A stretch of DNA of 64,000 nt from Aquabacter sp. L1I39 (GTDB taxonomy: Bacteria; Pseudomonadota; Alphaproteobacteria; Rhizobiales; Xanthobacteraceae). The DNA is taken from the NCBI RefSeq assembly GCF_017742835.1, contig NZ_CP072392.1, positions 2,533,321 through 2,597,320 on the forward strand, in the 5' to 3' direction. The translations under genes were made by a program, and so were the position numbers. This document shows, in pieces, positions 56,485 to 64,000 of this stretch (the first letter of the stretch is position 1; each line of letters opens with the position of its first letter). A model generated the notes under the pieces. That model ran no database searches, was not told the origin of the DNA, and worked only from the letters and a program-made list of their open reading frames with translations.

Positions 56485-57891
56485 TCACATATGGATGGCG
56501 CGCTTCTCCACCGCCATGGCGGCTTCCTTGACCGCTTCCGAGCGGGTCGGATGGGCATGGCAGGTGCGGGCGAGATCCTCGGACGAGCCGCCAAACTCCA
56601 TCAGCACCGCGCATTCGTGGATCATCTCGCCGGCCTCGGGGCCGATGATGTGAGCGCCCAGAACCTTGTCGGTGGCGGCATCCGCCAGGATCTTCACAAA
56701 GCCGTCCGTGGTGTTGTTCACCTTGGTGCGGCCATTGGCGGTGAAGGGGAACTTGCCCACATTGTAGGCGACGCCGGCCTCCTTCAGTTCTTCCTCGGTC
56801 TTGCCGACGGAAGCGACCTCCGGGAACGTGTAGACGACGCCGGGAATGACGTCGTAATTCACGTGTCCCGCCTTGCCAGCCAGCAGTTCGGCCACCGCGA
56901 CGCCCTCGTCCTCCGCCTTGTGGGCGAGCATGGGACCAGCGATCACGTCGCCAATGGCATAGATGCCATCGACGGTGGACTTGAAGTGGCCGTCCACCAC
57001 CACGCGGCCGCGCTTGTCAGTCTCGACCCCGATCTCGGCGAGGCCGAGGCCGGCGGTGTAGGCCACGCGGCCGATGGCCACCAGCACCACGTCGGCGTCC
57101 AGCGTTTCGGCGGCGCCGCCAGCGGCGGGCTCCACCGACACCTTCAGCGTCTCGCCGGAGGTATCGATTCCGGTCACCTTGGTGCCCAGCTTGAACTGGA
57201 AGCCCTGCTTGCCAAGGATGCGCTGGAACGACTTGGCCACCTCGCCATCCATGCCAGGCAGGATGCGGTCGAGGAACTCAACCACCGTCACTTTTGCGCC
57301 CAGGCGACGCCACACGCTGCCAAGCTCAAGGCCAATGACGCCCGCGCCCACCACCACGAGCTTACCGGGCACCTTGTCCAGGGAGAGCGCGCCGGTGGAG
57401 GAGACCACCCGCTTCTCATCGATGGTGATGCCGGGCAGCTGCGCCACGTCGGAACCGGTGGCAATCAGGATGTTCTTTGTCTCCAGCACCTGCACGGCGC
57501 CGTCGGCATTCGCCGTCACTTCCACCTTGCCGGCGCCAAGGATCTTGCCGGTGCCGAAGAAGGCGTCGATCTTGTTCTTCTTCAGAAGGAACTCGACGCC
57601 CTTCACATTGCCGTCCACGCCCTTGTCCTTGAAGCCAAGCATGGTGGGCAGGTCGAGGGTCGGGGCGGGAACGCCGATGCCCATGGAGGCGAAGACGTGG
57701 CCGGCTTCCTCGAACTTCTCGGAGGCAAACAGCAGCGCCTTGGAGGGGATGCAGCCCACATTCAGGCAGGTGCCGCCATGGGTGCCGCGCTTTTCCACCA
57801 CAGCCACCTTCATGCCGAGCTGGGCGGCGCGAATGGCCGCCACATAGCCGCCGGGGCCGGTGCCGATGACGATGAGATCGTAGGTGCTCAT
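56485..57891 (-). CDS. lpdA: dihydrolipoyl dehydrogenase (E3)
   Basis: 468 residues, the E3 flavoprotein of the 2-oxoglutarate dehydrogenase complex. FAD motif [17 protein letters not shown] at 12, the redox pair in [18 protein letters not shown] motif [13 protein letters not shown], and the C-terminal [10 protein letters not shown] with the active His. Its ATG overlaps the TGA of the PD-(D/E)XK-like gene, so that gene sits in the usual sucB-lpdA junction and couples to its translation. Confidence 0.96.
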   Translation of the reverse strand: MSTYDLIVIGTGPGGYVAAIRAAQLGMKVAVVEKRGTHGGTCLNVGCIPSKALLFASEKFEEAGHVFASMGIGVPAPTLDLPTMLGFKDKGVDGNVKGVEFLLKKNKIDAFFGTGKILGAGKVEVTANADGAVQVLETKNILIATGSDVAQLPGITIDEKRVVSSTGALSLDKVPGKLVVVGAGVIGLELGSVWRRLGAKVTVVEFLDRILPGMDGEVAKSFQRILGKQGFQFKLGTKVTGIDTSGETLKVSVEPAAGGAAETLDADVVLVAIGRVAYTAGLGLAEIGVETDKRGRVVVDGHFKSTVDGIYAIGDVIAGPMLAHKAEDEGVAVAELLAGKAGHVNYDVIPGVVYTFPEVASVGKTEEELKEAGVAYNVGKFPFTANGRTKVNNTTDGFVKILADAATDKVLGAHIIGPEAGEMIHECAVLMEFGGSSEDLARTCHAHPTRSEAVKEAAMAVEKRAIHM

Positions 57892-59030
57892 GAATTCGAT
57901 CCGTTCTCTGATGTTTCGAGGCGATCCTTGATGATCGTCAATATCGTCCGCACCCGAGACCAGCCCTCCGCATCGGAGGGCGACGGGATAGGATAACCTG
58001 TGTCACTTTCGGGCGGATTGACCGAACGAGTGGCAAATCCCTGAGTGGCCAATTCTTGCACGAGATCTGCTCGGACAGCGGGATTCTCTAGTGCTCTTGA
58101 GTGCCCCATCATACCGTAGGCAACGCTGAACCGCCCGTTCTGACGGACGTAGATCGGACGAACTGGACCATGCGTGCCGTCCCTACGGTCACAAGAGACT
58201 TCAATGGCTAAGCTCTTTTTGGCTATGGCTGGTCGTCCGCCCGTCTCCGCTGAGACGGCAATGAACATCTCGGCCTTCTGGCGATTTTCGACGTCGAGCG
58301 CGCTCAGCCATTCAGAAACGCTTTCGGCTGGAGAGACCTTAACCGTCGCCTTGTTTTGAAGCGCACGTTGGGTCGCGCCGAAAATCCGAGGTGAAAGAAT
58401 GCGACCAACACCATCTGAGAAGAGCCGCAGTTCAAGAGCCGCCACAGTTGCGGGGTTCATCTGCTCATTCAGAAACTCGACGATACGCTGCAACTCTGGC
58501 GCGATCTCATCGGCAACGAAAAGCATCCGAATACGACCACTACGGAGGTTAGCTTCAACCTGGCGCCAGAATCTCTCCTCATCGACACCGCTCGTATCGA
58601 GAAGGGCCGCAAGCCTCGCGTTCGCATCTTCATTGCGTTTCAGGGAGGTCTCGATGAACCAGTTTCGAATGTCCTCAATGCTCCACCACGAGACAGAATT
58701 GGCGGCATAGTCGAGCATTTGAGCCACAACTTCACGGCGGGCACGGGTGTCAGTCGCGCGCTTGACTTCCAGCAACGTCGGCACGCCGGCCTGATCGAGA
58801 AACAGGTGGTCCAGCGACCACCTGCCACCGCCGTCCTCGCGATCGGCGATCCCAGCCTCTCTCTTGACAAGCACCCAACGGCGAGGTGAACCCTCGCCGA
58901 AGTCGCTGTCCGTCAAGAGTTCAGGATAACGCTCCAGCAGTCCCTGAAACTCCGCCTCTGAGAGGAAGCCGCTGGGCATCATGACCCTGGGCGCATTGTC
59001 CGGACCCAGAAAGAACAGATTTTCCGTCAT
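57888..59030 (-). CDS. PD-(D/E)XK-like nuclease-fold protein between sucB and lpdA
   Basis: 380 residues. The N-terminal region has [19 protein letters not shown]. The likely catalytic core is [31 protein letters not shown], where the Asp and the E-x-K (LEVKR) suit a PD-(D/E)XK fold, followed by [13 protein letters not shown]. The rest (about 150-380) is less conserved and may be an alpha/beta sensor or binding region. It belongs to a widespread uncharacterised family I know only by this motif. Codon usage and GC content look lower than in the flanking TCA genes. The four-base overlap with lpdA and the 41-bp gap to sucB imply co-transcription. Function unknown. Confidence 0.72.
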   Translation of the reverse strand: MTENLFFLGPDNAPRVMMPSGFLSEAEFQGLLERYPELLTDSDFGEGSPRRWVLVKREAGIADREDGGGRWSLDHLFLDQAGVPTLLEVKRATDTRARREVVAQMLDYAANSVSWWSIEDIRNWFIETSLKRNEDANARLAALLDTSGVDEERFWRQVEANLRSGRIRMLFVADEIAPELQRIVEFLNEQMNPATVAALELRLFSDGVGRILSPRIFGATQRALQNKATVKVSPAESVSEWLSALDVENRQKAEMFIAVSAETGGRPAIAKKSLAIEVSCDRRDGTHGPVRPIYVRQNGRFSVAYGMMGHSRALENPAVRADLVQELATQGFATRSVNPPESDTGYPIPSPSDAEGWSRVRTILTIIKDRLETSENGSNS

Positions 59031-59071
59031 CTGGCCTGCCCGGCAGCTTCCATCTTCAGAGGTTAGCTACA

Positions 59072-60298
59072 TCACAGGTCGAGCACGAGGCGCGCCGGAT
59101 CCTCCAGGGTCTCCTTCACGCGCACCAGGAAGGTCACGGCCTCGCGGCCGTCGACGATGCGGTGGTCGTAGGAGAGCGCCAGGTACATCATCGGGCGGAT
59201 CACCACCTGGCCCTTGATGGCCACCGGGCGCTCCTCGATGCGGTGCATGCCGAGGATGCCCGACTGCGGCGCGTTGAGGATGGGGGTGGACATCAGCGAG
59301 CCGTAGATGCCGCCATTGGTGATGGTGAAGGTGCCGCCCTGCATGTCCTCGATGCCGAGCTTGCCGTCGCGCGCCTTGCGGCCATAACCGGCAATGGTCT
59401 TCTCGATGTCGGCCACGGTCAGCTGGTCGGCGTCACGCACCACCGGCACCACGAGGCCCTTCTCGGTGCCCACCGCGATGCCGATATTGTAGTAGTTCTT
59501 GTAGACGATGTCGGTGCCGTCAATCTCGGCATTCACCGCCGGCAGGTCCTTCAGGGCGGCGATCACCGCCTTGGTGAAGAAGCCCATGAAGCCGAGCTTG
59601 GTGCCATGCTTCTTCTCGAAGGCATCCTTGAACTGGGCGCGCAGGCTCATGACCGCGGTCATGTCCACGTCGTTGAACGTGGTGAGCATGGCGGCGGTGT
59701 TCTGGGCGTCCTTCAGGCGGCGCGCAATGGTCTGGCGCAGCTTGGTCATCTTGACCCGCTCCTCGCGGGCCGCATCCGCAGGCGCGGAGGCGACGCGGGG
59801 CACGGAGACCGGCGCGGGCGCGGGGGCCGCAGCGCCGGAGGCGATGGCCGCCAGCATGTCGCCCTTGGTCACACGGCCATCCTTGCCGGAGCCGGCAACG
59901 CCAGCCGGAGACACACCGCTCTCGGCGGCGAGGCGCGACACGGCCGGGCCGTTCTCGGCGCCAGGGGCCGCCTTGGCGGGCGCAGCGGGCGCCGCCGGAG
60001 CGGGAGCGGGAGCCGCCTTCGGAGCCTCTGCTTTGGGAGCGGCGGGAGCGGCAGCCGCTCCGCCTTCCGCAATGGCGCCCAGCAGCGCACCGACGCCGAC
60101 GGTCTCGCCATCCTTGGCGATGATCTCGGAGAGGACGCCGGCGGCGGGTGCGGGCACTTCCACCGTGACCTTGTCGGTCTCAAGCTCCACCAGGGGCTCG
60201 TCCGCCTTCACGGCGTCGCCAGGCTTCTTGAACCACTTGCCGATGGTGGCCTCGGTAACGGACTCGCCCAGGGTGGGCACGCGGATTTCGGTCGCCAT
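59072..60298 (-). CDS. sucB: dihydrolipoyllysine-residue succinyltransferase (E2) of 2-oxoglutarate dehydrogenase
   Basis: 408 residues. Lipoyl domain with [14 protein letters not shown] (Lys43), an Ala/Pro-rich linker, the peripheral subunit-binding domain ([20 protein letters not shown]) and the catalytic domain with [10 protein letters not shown] near the end. [20 protein letters not shown] opens the chain. It makes succinyl-CoA in the TCA cycle. Part of the minus-strand operon sucD...sucA-yciI-like-sucB-nuclease-like-lpdA. Confidence 0.96.
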   Translation of the reverse strand: MATEIRVPTLGESVTEATIGKWFKKPGDAVKADEPLVELETDKVTVEVPAPAAGVLSEIIAKDGETVGVGALLGAIAEGGAAAAPAAPKAEAPKAAPAPAPAAPAAPAKAAPGAENGPAVSRLAAESGVSPAGVAGSGKDGRVTKGDMLAAIASGAAAPAPAPVSVPRVASAPADAAREERVKMTKLRQTIARRLKDAQNTAAMLTTFNDVDMTAVMSLRAQFKDAFEKKHGTKLGFMGFFTKAVIAALKDLPAVNAEIDGTDIVYKNYYNIGIAVGTEKGLVVPVVRDADQLTVADIEKTIAGYGRKARDGKLGIEDMQGGTFTITNGGIYGSLMSTPILNAPQSGILGMHRIEERPVAIKGQVVIRPMMYLALSYDHRIVDGREAVTFLVRVKETLEDPARLVLDL

Positions 60299-60347
60299 CT
60301 GTCTCGTCCCCGCAGGGACCTCCCTCGATTTCCCGTCACACGCCGGA

Positions 60348-60650
60348 TCAGGACCGACGCAAGATCAGCGACGGCATGGACATCACCTCGTAGGCGAAGC
60401 CCACATCCGCCGCCACCGCCGGATCCGCAAGCCCCAGGGCCCGCGCGCCGGCCTCGTCCTCAACTTCCACCACCGCCAGCCCGAAGGGCCCGGCGGGGTC
60501 CATGACCGGCCCCACCACGATGGCGATGCCGGCCTGTGCCTTGTCGTGCCAATAGGCGCCGTGCAACTGCATCAGCGCCATTTCCTCAGGGGTGGCATCG
60601 AACGGAAAGGTCACGCGCGGAGCGCGCAGCCGCATCGCGAAAAAAGCCAC
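60348..60650 (-). CDS. YciI-like protein between sucA and sucB
   Basis: 100 residues. The YCII-related pattern ([58 protein letters not shown]) suggests a small dimeric alpha/beta ferredoxin-like fold with a conserved His. Start GTG 60648-60650 has GGGG upstream and lies 10 bases after the sucA stop; an in-frame ATG at 60635 is also possible. No enzymatic role is known for most members. It is likely co-transcribed in the TCA operon. Confidence 0.78.
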   Translation of the reverse strand: MAFFAMRLRAPRVTFPFDATPEEMALMQLHGAYWHDKAQAGIAIVVGPVMDPAGPFGLAVVEVEDEAGARALGLADPAVAADVGFAYEVMSMPSLILRRS

Positions 60651-60660
60651 CCCTGCCCCC

Positions 60661-63612
60661 TCAACCCAGAGCCTCCTCCAAGAAGGCCTTCAGCTGCGCC
60701 AGATGCTTGGACATCAGGCCCGTGGCCGTCGCGGCGGACGCCGCGCGGCCGGCATAACGGGGACGCTTGGAAGCGCCGCCCACATTGTCCAGCACCCATT
60801 CCAGATAAGGCTGGATAAAGAACCAGGAGCCCTGGTTCTTGGGCTCTTCCTGGCACCACACCACCTCGGCGCCCTTGAAGCGCGAGAGCAGCTGCACCAT
60901 CGTCTTCAGCGGGAACGGATAAAGCTGCTCGACGCGCAACAGGTAGATGTCGTTGATGCCGCGCTTCTCGCGCTCCTCATAGAGGTCGTAATAGACCTTG
61001 CCGGTGCACAGCACCACGCGCCGGATCTTGTCGTCCGGCACCAGGGTGATGGCCTCGCCAGAACGGGTCTGGGCGTCGTCCAGCAGCACGCGGTGGAACG
61101 AGGTGCCCGCCGCCATCTCGTCGAGCCGCGAGACGGCCCGCTTGTGGCGCAGCAGGGACTTGGGCGTCATCAGGATGAGCGGCTTGCGGAATTCCCGCTT
61201 CATCTGCCGGCGCAGGATGTGGAAGTAGTTGGCCGGCGTGGTGCAGTTGGCCACCTGCATGTTGTCTTCGGCGCACATCTGGAGATAGCGCTCCAGACGG
61301 GCGGAGGAGTGCTCCGGCCCCTGGCCTTCATAGCCGTGCGGCAGCAGGCAGACGAGGCCGGACATGCGCAGCCACTTGCGCTCGGCCGAGGAGATGAACT
61401 GGTCGAACACCACCTGCGCACCGTTGGCGAAGTCGCCGAACTGGGCTTCCCAGAGCACCAACGTGTTGGGCTCGGAGAGGGTGTAGCCATATTCAAAACC
61501 CAGCACCGCCTCTTCCGAGAGCATCGAATTGATGACCTCGTACTTGGCCTGGCCCTCGCCCAGATGGTTGAAGGGCTTGTAGCGGGCCTCGGTCACCTGG
61601 TCGGTGAGCACGGAATGGCGCTGCGAGAAGGTGCCGCGTTCGCAATCCTGGCCGGAGAGGCGCACGGGGCGGCCTTCTTCCAGCAGGGTGCAGAAGGCCA
61701 GGGCCTCGCCGGTCGCCCAGTCGATGCCGGCACCGTCCTCGATCGCCTTGCGGCGATTGTCCAGGAAGCGCTGGATGGTGCGGTGGACATTGAAGCCCTC
61801 GGGCACCTTGGTGATCTTCTCGCCAATGGCCTTCAGCTTCTCCATGTCCACGCCGGTGTCGCCCCGGCGCGGATCATCATCCTCGTGGGCGGGGCGGAAG
61901 CCGGCCCAGCGGCCGTCCAGCCAGTCGGCCTTGTTGGGCTTGTAGGCCTGGCCGGCCTCATACTCGCCTTCCAGATGGTCGCGCCAGGCGGCGCGCATCT
62001 TGTCCAGCTCGCCCGCATCGATCACGCCTTCGGTCTCGAGCTTCTTGGAATAGAGCTCGAGCACGGAGGGATGCTCGCGGATGACCTTGTACATGTGCGG
62101 CTGCGTGAACGCCGGCTCATCGCCCTCATTGTGGCCGAAGCGGCGGTAGCAGAACATGTCGATGACGACAGGCTTATGGAAGCGCTGCCGGAACTCGATC
62201 GCCACCTTGGCGCAGAAGGTGACCGCCTCCGGATCGTCGCCATTCACATGGAAGATCGGCGCCTCGATCATCTTCGCCACGTCGGAGGGATAGGGCGAGG
62301 AGCGCGAATAGCGCGGATTGGTGGTGAAGCCGATCTGGTTATTGATGATGAAGTGCAGTGAGCCGCCGGTGCGGTGACCCTTCAGCCCGGACAGGCCCAG
62401 GCATTCGGCCACCACGCCCTGGCCGGCGAAGGCCGCGTCGCCGTGGATGAGCAGCGGCAGAACCTGCACGCGCTCGGTGTCCTTGAGCTGGTCCTGCTTG
62501 GCGCGAGCCTTGCCGAGCACCACCGGATCGACGATTTCCAGATGGGAGGGGTTGGCGGTGAGAGACAGATGCACCTTGTTGCCGTCGAACTCGCGGTCCG
62601 ACGAAGCGCCCAGGTGGTACTTCACGTCGCCGGAGCCTTCCACGTCGTCGGGGGCCCAGGAGCCGCCCTTGAACTCGTGGAACAGGGCCCGGTGGGGCTT
62701 GCCCATCACCTGGGTGAGGGAGTTCAGGCGGCCGCGATGGGCCATGCCGAACACGATTTCCTTCACGCCCAGATTGCCGCCACGCTTGATGATCTGTTCC
62801 AGCGCCGGGATCAGGCTCTCGCCGCCGTCAAGGCCGAAGCGCTTGGTTCCGGTATACTTGACGTCGAGGAACTTCTCGAAGCCCTCGGCCTCCACCAGCT
62901 TGTTGAGGATGGCGCGCTTGCCCTCGCGGGTGAAGGACACTTCCTTGTCCACGCCCTCGATGCGCTCCTGGATCCACGCCTTCTCCTCGGGGGAGGAGAT
63001 GTGCATGAACTCGACGCCGATGGAGCGGCAATAGGTGCGGCGCAGGATGGCCAGCATCTCGCGCACGGTGGCGAATTCAAGCCCCAGCACGTGGTCGATG
63101 AAGATCTTGCGGTCGAGATCGGCCTCGTAGAAGCCATAGGACGCCGGGTCGAGCTCGGGCGCCTCGCGGGGCGGGGTCAGGTGCAGGGGATCAAGATCGG
63201 CATGCAGATGGCCGCGCATGCGATAGGCGCGGATCATCATCAGCGCCTTGACGCTGTCACGGGTGGCCTGCTGGACCTCGGAGGCCGAGAATTCGACGCC
63301 CGCCTTCTGGGCCTTCTCCTTGACCTTATCGGAGACCTTCTTCTCGACTTCGATCCAGTTGCCGTCCATGGCGGAGACGAGCTCGCCATTGGCATGGATC
63401 GGCCAGCCGGACTTCTTCCAGGAGGCACCTTCCGCATTCTTGCGGACCTCGTTCGGATCATCCTTCAGCGCGGAGAAGAAGCTCTGCCACTGGGCATCGA
63501 CCGACGACGGATCGGCCTCGTACCGGGCATAGAGATCCTCGATCCACGCCGCATTGGCGCCATAGAGGAAGGAGGTGGCAAGAAACTGATCATTCTGATC
63601 GGCGCGCGACAT
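60661..63612 (-). CDS. sucA: 2-oxoglutarate dehydrogenase E1
   Basis: 983 residues, the normal size. N-terminal segment SFLYGANAAWIEDLYARY (E2 binding), then LGASSDREFDGNKVHLSLTAN, the ThDP/Mg site GDAAFAGQGVVAECLGL...FIINNQIGFT, YRRFGHNEGDEPAFTQP and a C-terminal pyrimidine-binding domain with LLPHGYEGQGPEHSSAR. It decarboxylates 2-oxoglutarate. Lies after sucD with a 296-bp gap that contains a hairpin. Confidence 0.97.
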   Translation of the reverse strand: MSRADQNDQFLATSFLYGANAAWIEDLYARYEADPSSVDAQWQSFFSALKDDPNEVRKNAEGASWKKSGWPIHANGELVSAMDGNWIEVEKKVSDKVKEKAQKAGVEFSASEVQQATRDSVKALMMIRAYRMRGHLHADLDPLHLTPPREAPELDPASYGFYEADLDRKIFIDHVLGLEFATVREMLAILRRTYCRSIGVEFMHISSPEEKAWIQERIEGVDKEVSFTREGKRAILNKLVEAEGFEKFLDVKYTGTKRFGLDGGESLIPALEQIIKRGGNLGVKEIVFGMAHRGRLNSLTQVMGKPHRALFHEFKGGSWAPDDVEGSGDVKYHLGASSDREFDGNKVHLSLTANPSHLEIVDPVVLGKARAKQDQLKDTERVQVLPLLIHGDAAFAGQGVVAECLGLSGLKGHRTGGSLHFIINNQIGFTTNPRYSRSSPYPSDVAKMIEAPIFHVNGDDPEAVTFCAKVAIEFRQRFHKPVVIDMFCYRRFGHNEGDEPAFTQPHMYKVIREHPSVLELYSKKLETEGVIDAGELDKMRAAWRDHLEGEYEAGQAYKPNKADWLDGRWAGFRPAHEDDDPRRGDTGVDMEKLKAIGEKITKVPEGFNVHRTIQRFLDNRRKAIEDGAGIDWATGEALAFCTLLEEGRPVRLSGQDCERGTFSQRHSVLTDQVTEARYKPFNHLGEGQAKYEVINSMLSEEAVLGFEYGYTLSEPNTLVLWEAQFGDFANGAQVVFDQFISSAERKWLRMSGLVCLLPHGYEGQGPEHSSARLERYLQMCAEDNMQVANCTTPANYFHILRRQMKREFRKPLILMTPKSLLRHKRAVSRLDEMAAGTSFHRVLLDDAQTRSGEAITLVPDDKIRRVVLCTGKVYYDLYEEREKRGINDIYLLRVEQLYPFPLKTMVQLLSRFKGAEVVWCQEEPKNQGSWFFIQPYLEWVLDNVGGASKRPRYAGRAASAATATGLMSKHLAQLKAFLEEALG

Positions 63613-63871
63613 GGGCTTCCATCCCAGGAGGATCGGGAACGGCCTCGTCTATGGCGCACAATTGCGGCCCGACGAAGCCCCACGATCGTCCACTGGCACA
63701 AATTGCATTCGGGGGAGATCTTCCCCCATCCGCCGGACCTTCCGGGCTGAACCCGGGCAGCGGGCCGGCACGTTGTACATAACCCTGACGCAAGGAGGAC
63801 GAAAGCACCCAGCGGCGGAGTTTCCCGCTTTTTGCTGCATTCCCGCCCTGTCCTGCAGGCAGACCGAACGC

Positions 63872-63902
63872 TGACGGGCCGAAGCGATGCTCCGGCCCGT
63901 CA
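63872..63902 (-). terminator. long hairpin between sucD and sucA
   Basis: TGACGGGCCG / CGGCCCGTCA with an inner AGC / GCT stem. It starts 6 bases past the sucD stop. No T-run follows on the minus strand, so it may attenuate rather than terminate. The 296 bases from here to sucA otherwise hold no open frame I would call. Confidence 0.5.
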
Positions 63903-63908
63903 GGTTCA

Positions 63909-64000
63909 TCAGCCCTTCAGCACCTCGACGAGGGTCTTCCCGAGGCGCGCCGGGGAGGGAGAGACGCGGATGCCCGCTTCTTCCATCGCCGCGATCTTGT
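63909..64000 (-). CDS. sucD: succinate-CoA ligase alpha subunit, C-terminal end (partial)
   Basis: Only the last 29 codons are in the window. They read IAAMEEAGIRVSPSPARLGK then TLVEVLKG and stop, which is the usual end of SucD (the P-S-P-A-x-L-G segment). It converts succinyl-CoA to succinate with ATP or GTP formation, and is upstream of sucA on the same strand, the standard alphaproteobacterial order. Confidence 0.85.
   Translation of the reverse strand, partial: KIAAMEEAGIRVSPSPARLGKTLVEVLKG

Overview
The window reads as chromosome of a high-GC alphaproteobacterium, most like Hyphomicrobiales and perhaps Xanthobacteraceae. Pointers are the ubiK-ybjN-proC cluster facing an lgt / NdufAF7-type methyltransferase / pgeF operon, the sucA-sucB-lpdA block, a urate pathway built on membrane-bound PuuD with a PuuE-UraD fusion, a formaldehyde-activating enzyme, and perfect matches to a CtrA box and an FNR/FixK box. 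This assignment rests on gene content and order, not on an alignment.

Layout. 1-2.5 kb: the end of a probable mannitol-dehydrogenase-type gene, a soluble MCP carrying a PilZ domain, and a small exported protein. 2.5-10.4 kb: surface-polysaccharide genes, namely three glycosyltransferase genes (one encoding two fused GT-B enzymes), a GDP-mannose 4,6-dehydratase and two unknowns. 10.6-12.3 kb: a hydrolase plus ring-cleaving-dioxygenase pair of the MhqD/MhqO type. 12.5-21 kb: purine (urate) catabolism with an M20 amidohydrolase, PuuD, a LysR regulator, an NCS2 urate/xanthine permease, HIU hydrolase, an allantoinase-OHCU decarboxylase fusion and allantoate amidohydrolase. 21-26 kb: methylmalonate-semialdehyde dehydrogenase, LysR and GntR regulators, and phosphoglycerate mutase.

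26.2-35.8 kb is the accessory centrepiece: a minus-strand type I secretion locus (HlyD-type adaptor, ABC exporter, glycosyltransferase, two SapC-family proteins) behind an 870-residue RTX-like repeat protein and an unrecognised 307-residue protein. It is visibly less GC-rich than its flanks. It is followed by about 750 bp of AT-richer DNA that may hold a tRNA 3'-end relic. I infer a surface-layer or surface-adhesin export module.

36.5-53.5 kb is mixed housekeeping and accessory content: LysR, MFS, a Spy-like protein, a phosphoesterase, an exported glycoside hydrolase, fae, csaA, TetR, proC, ybjN, ubiK, lgt, methyltransferase, pgeF, a lipoprotein with a CtrA box, prs, PAP2, YaiI and MAPEG. 53.5-64 kb holds a PadR regulator with a palindromic operator over its own promoter, xerC, then the minus-strand 2-oxoglutarate dehydrogenase operon (sucD end, sucA, a YciI-like gene, sucB, a PD-(D/E)XK-like gene, lpdA). 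The nuclease-like gene is translationally coupled to lpdA, which is unexpected. Two inverted copies of a palindromic extragenic repeat lie at 16.2 and 26.1 kb. I see no CRISPR array, no insertion sequence, no rRNA and no intact tRNA.
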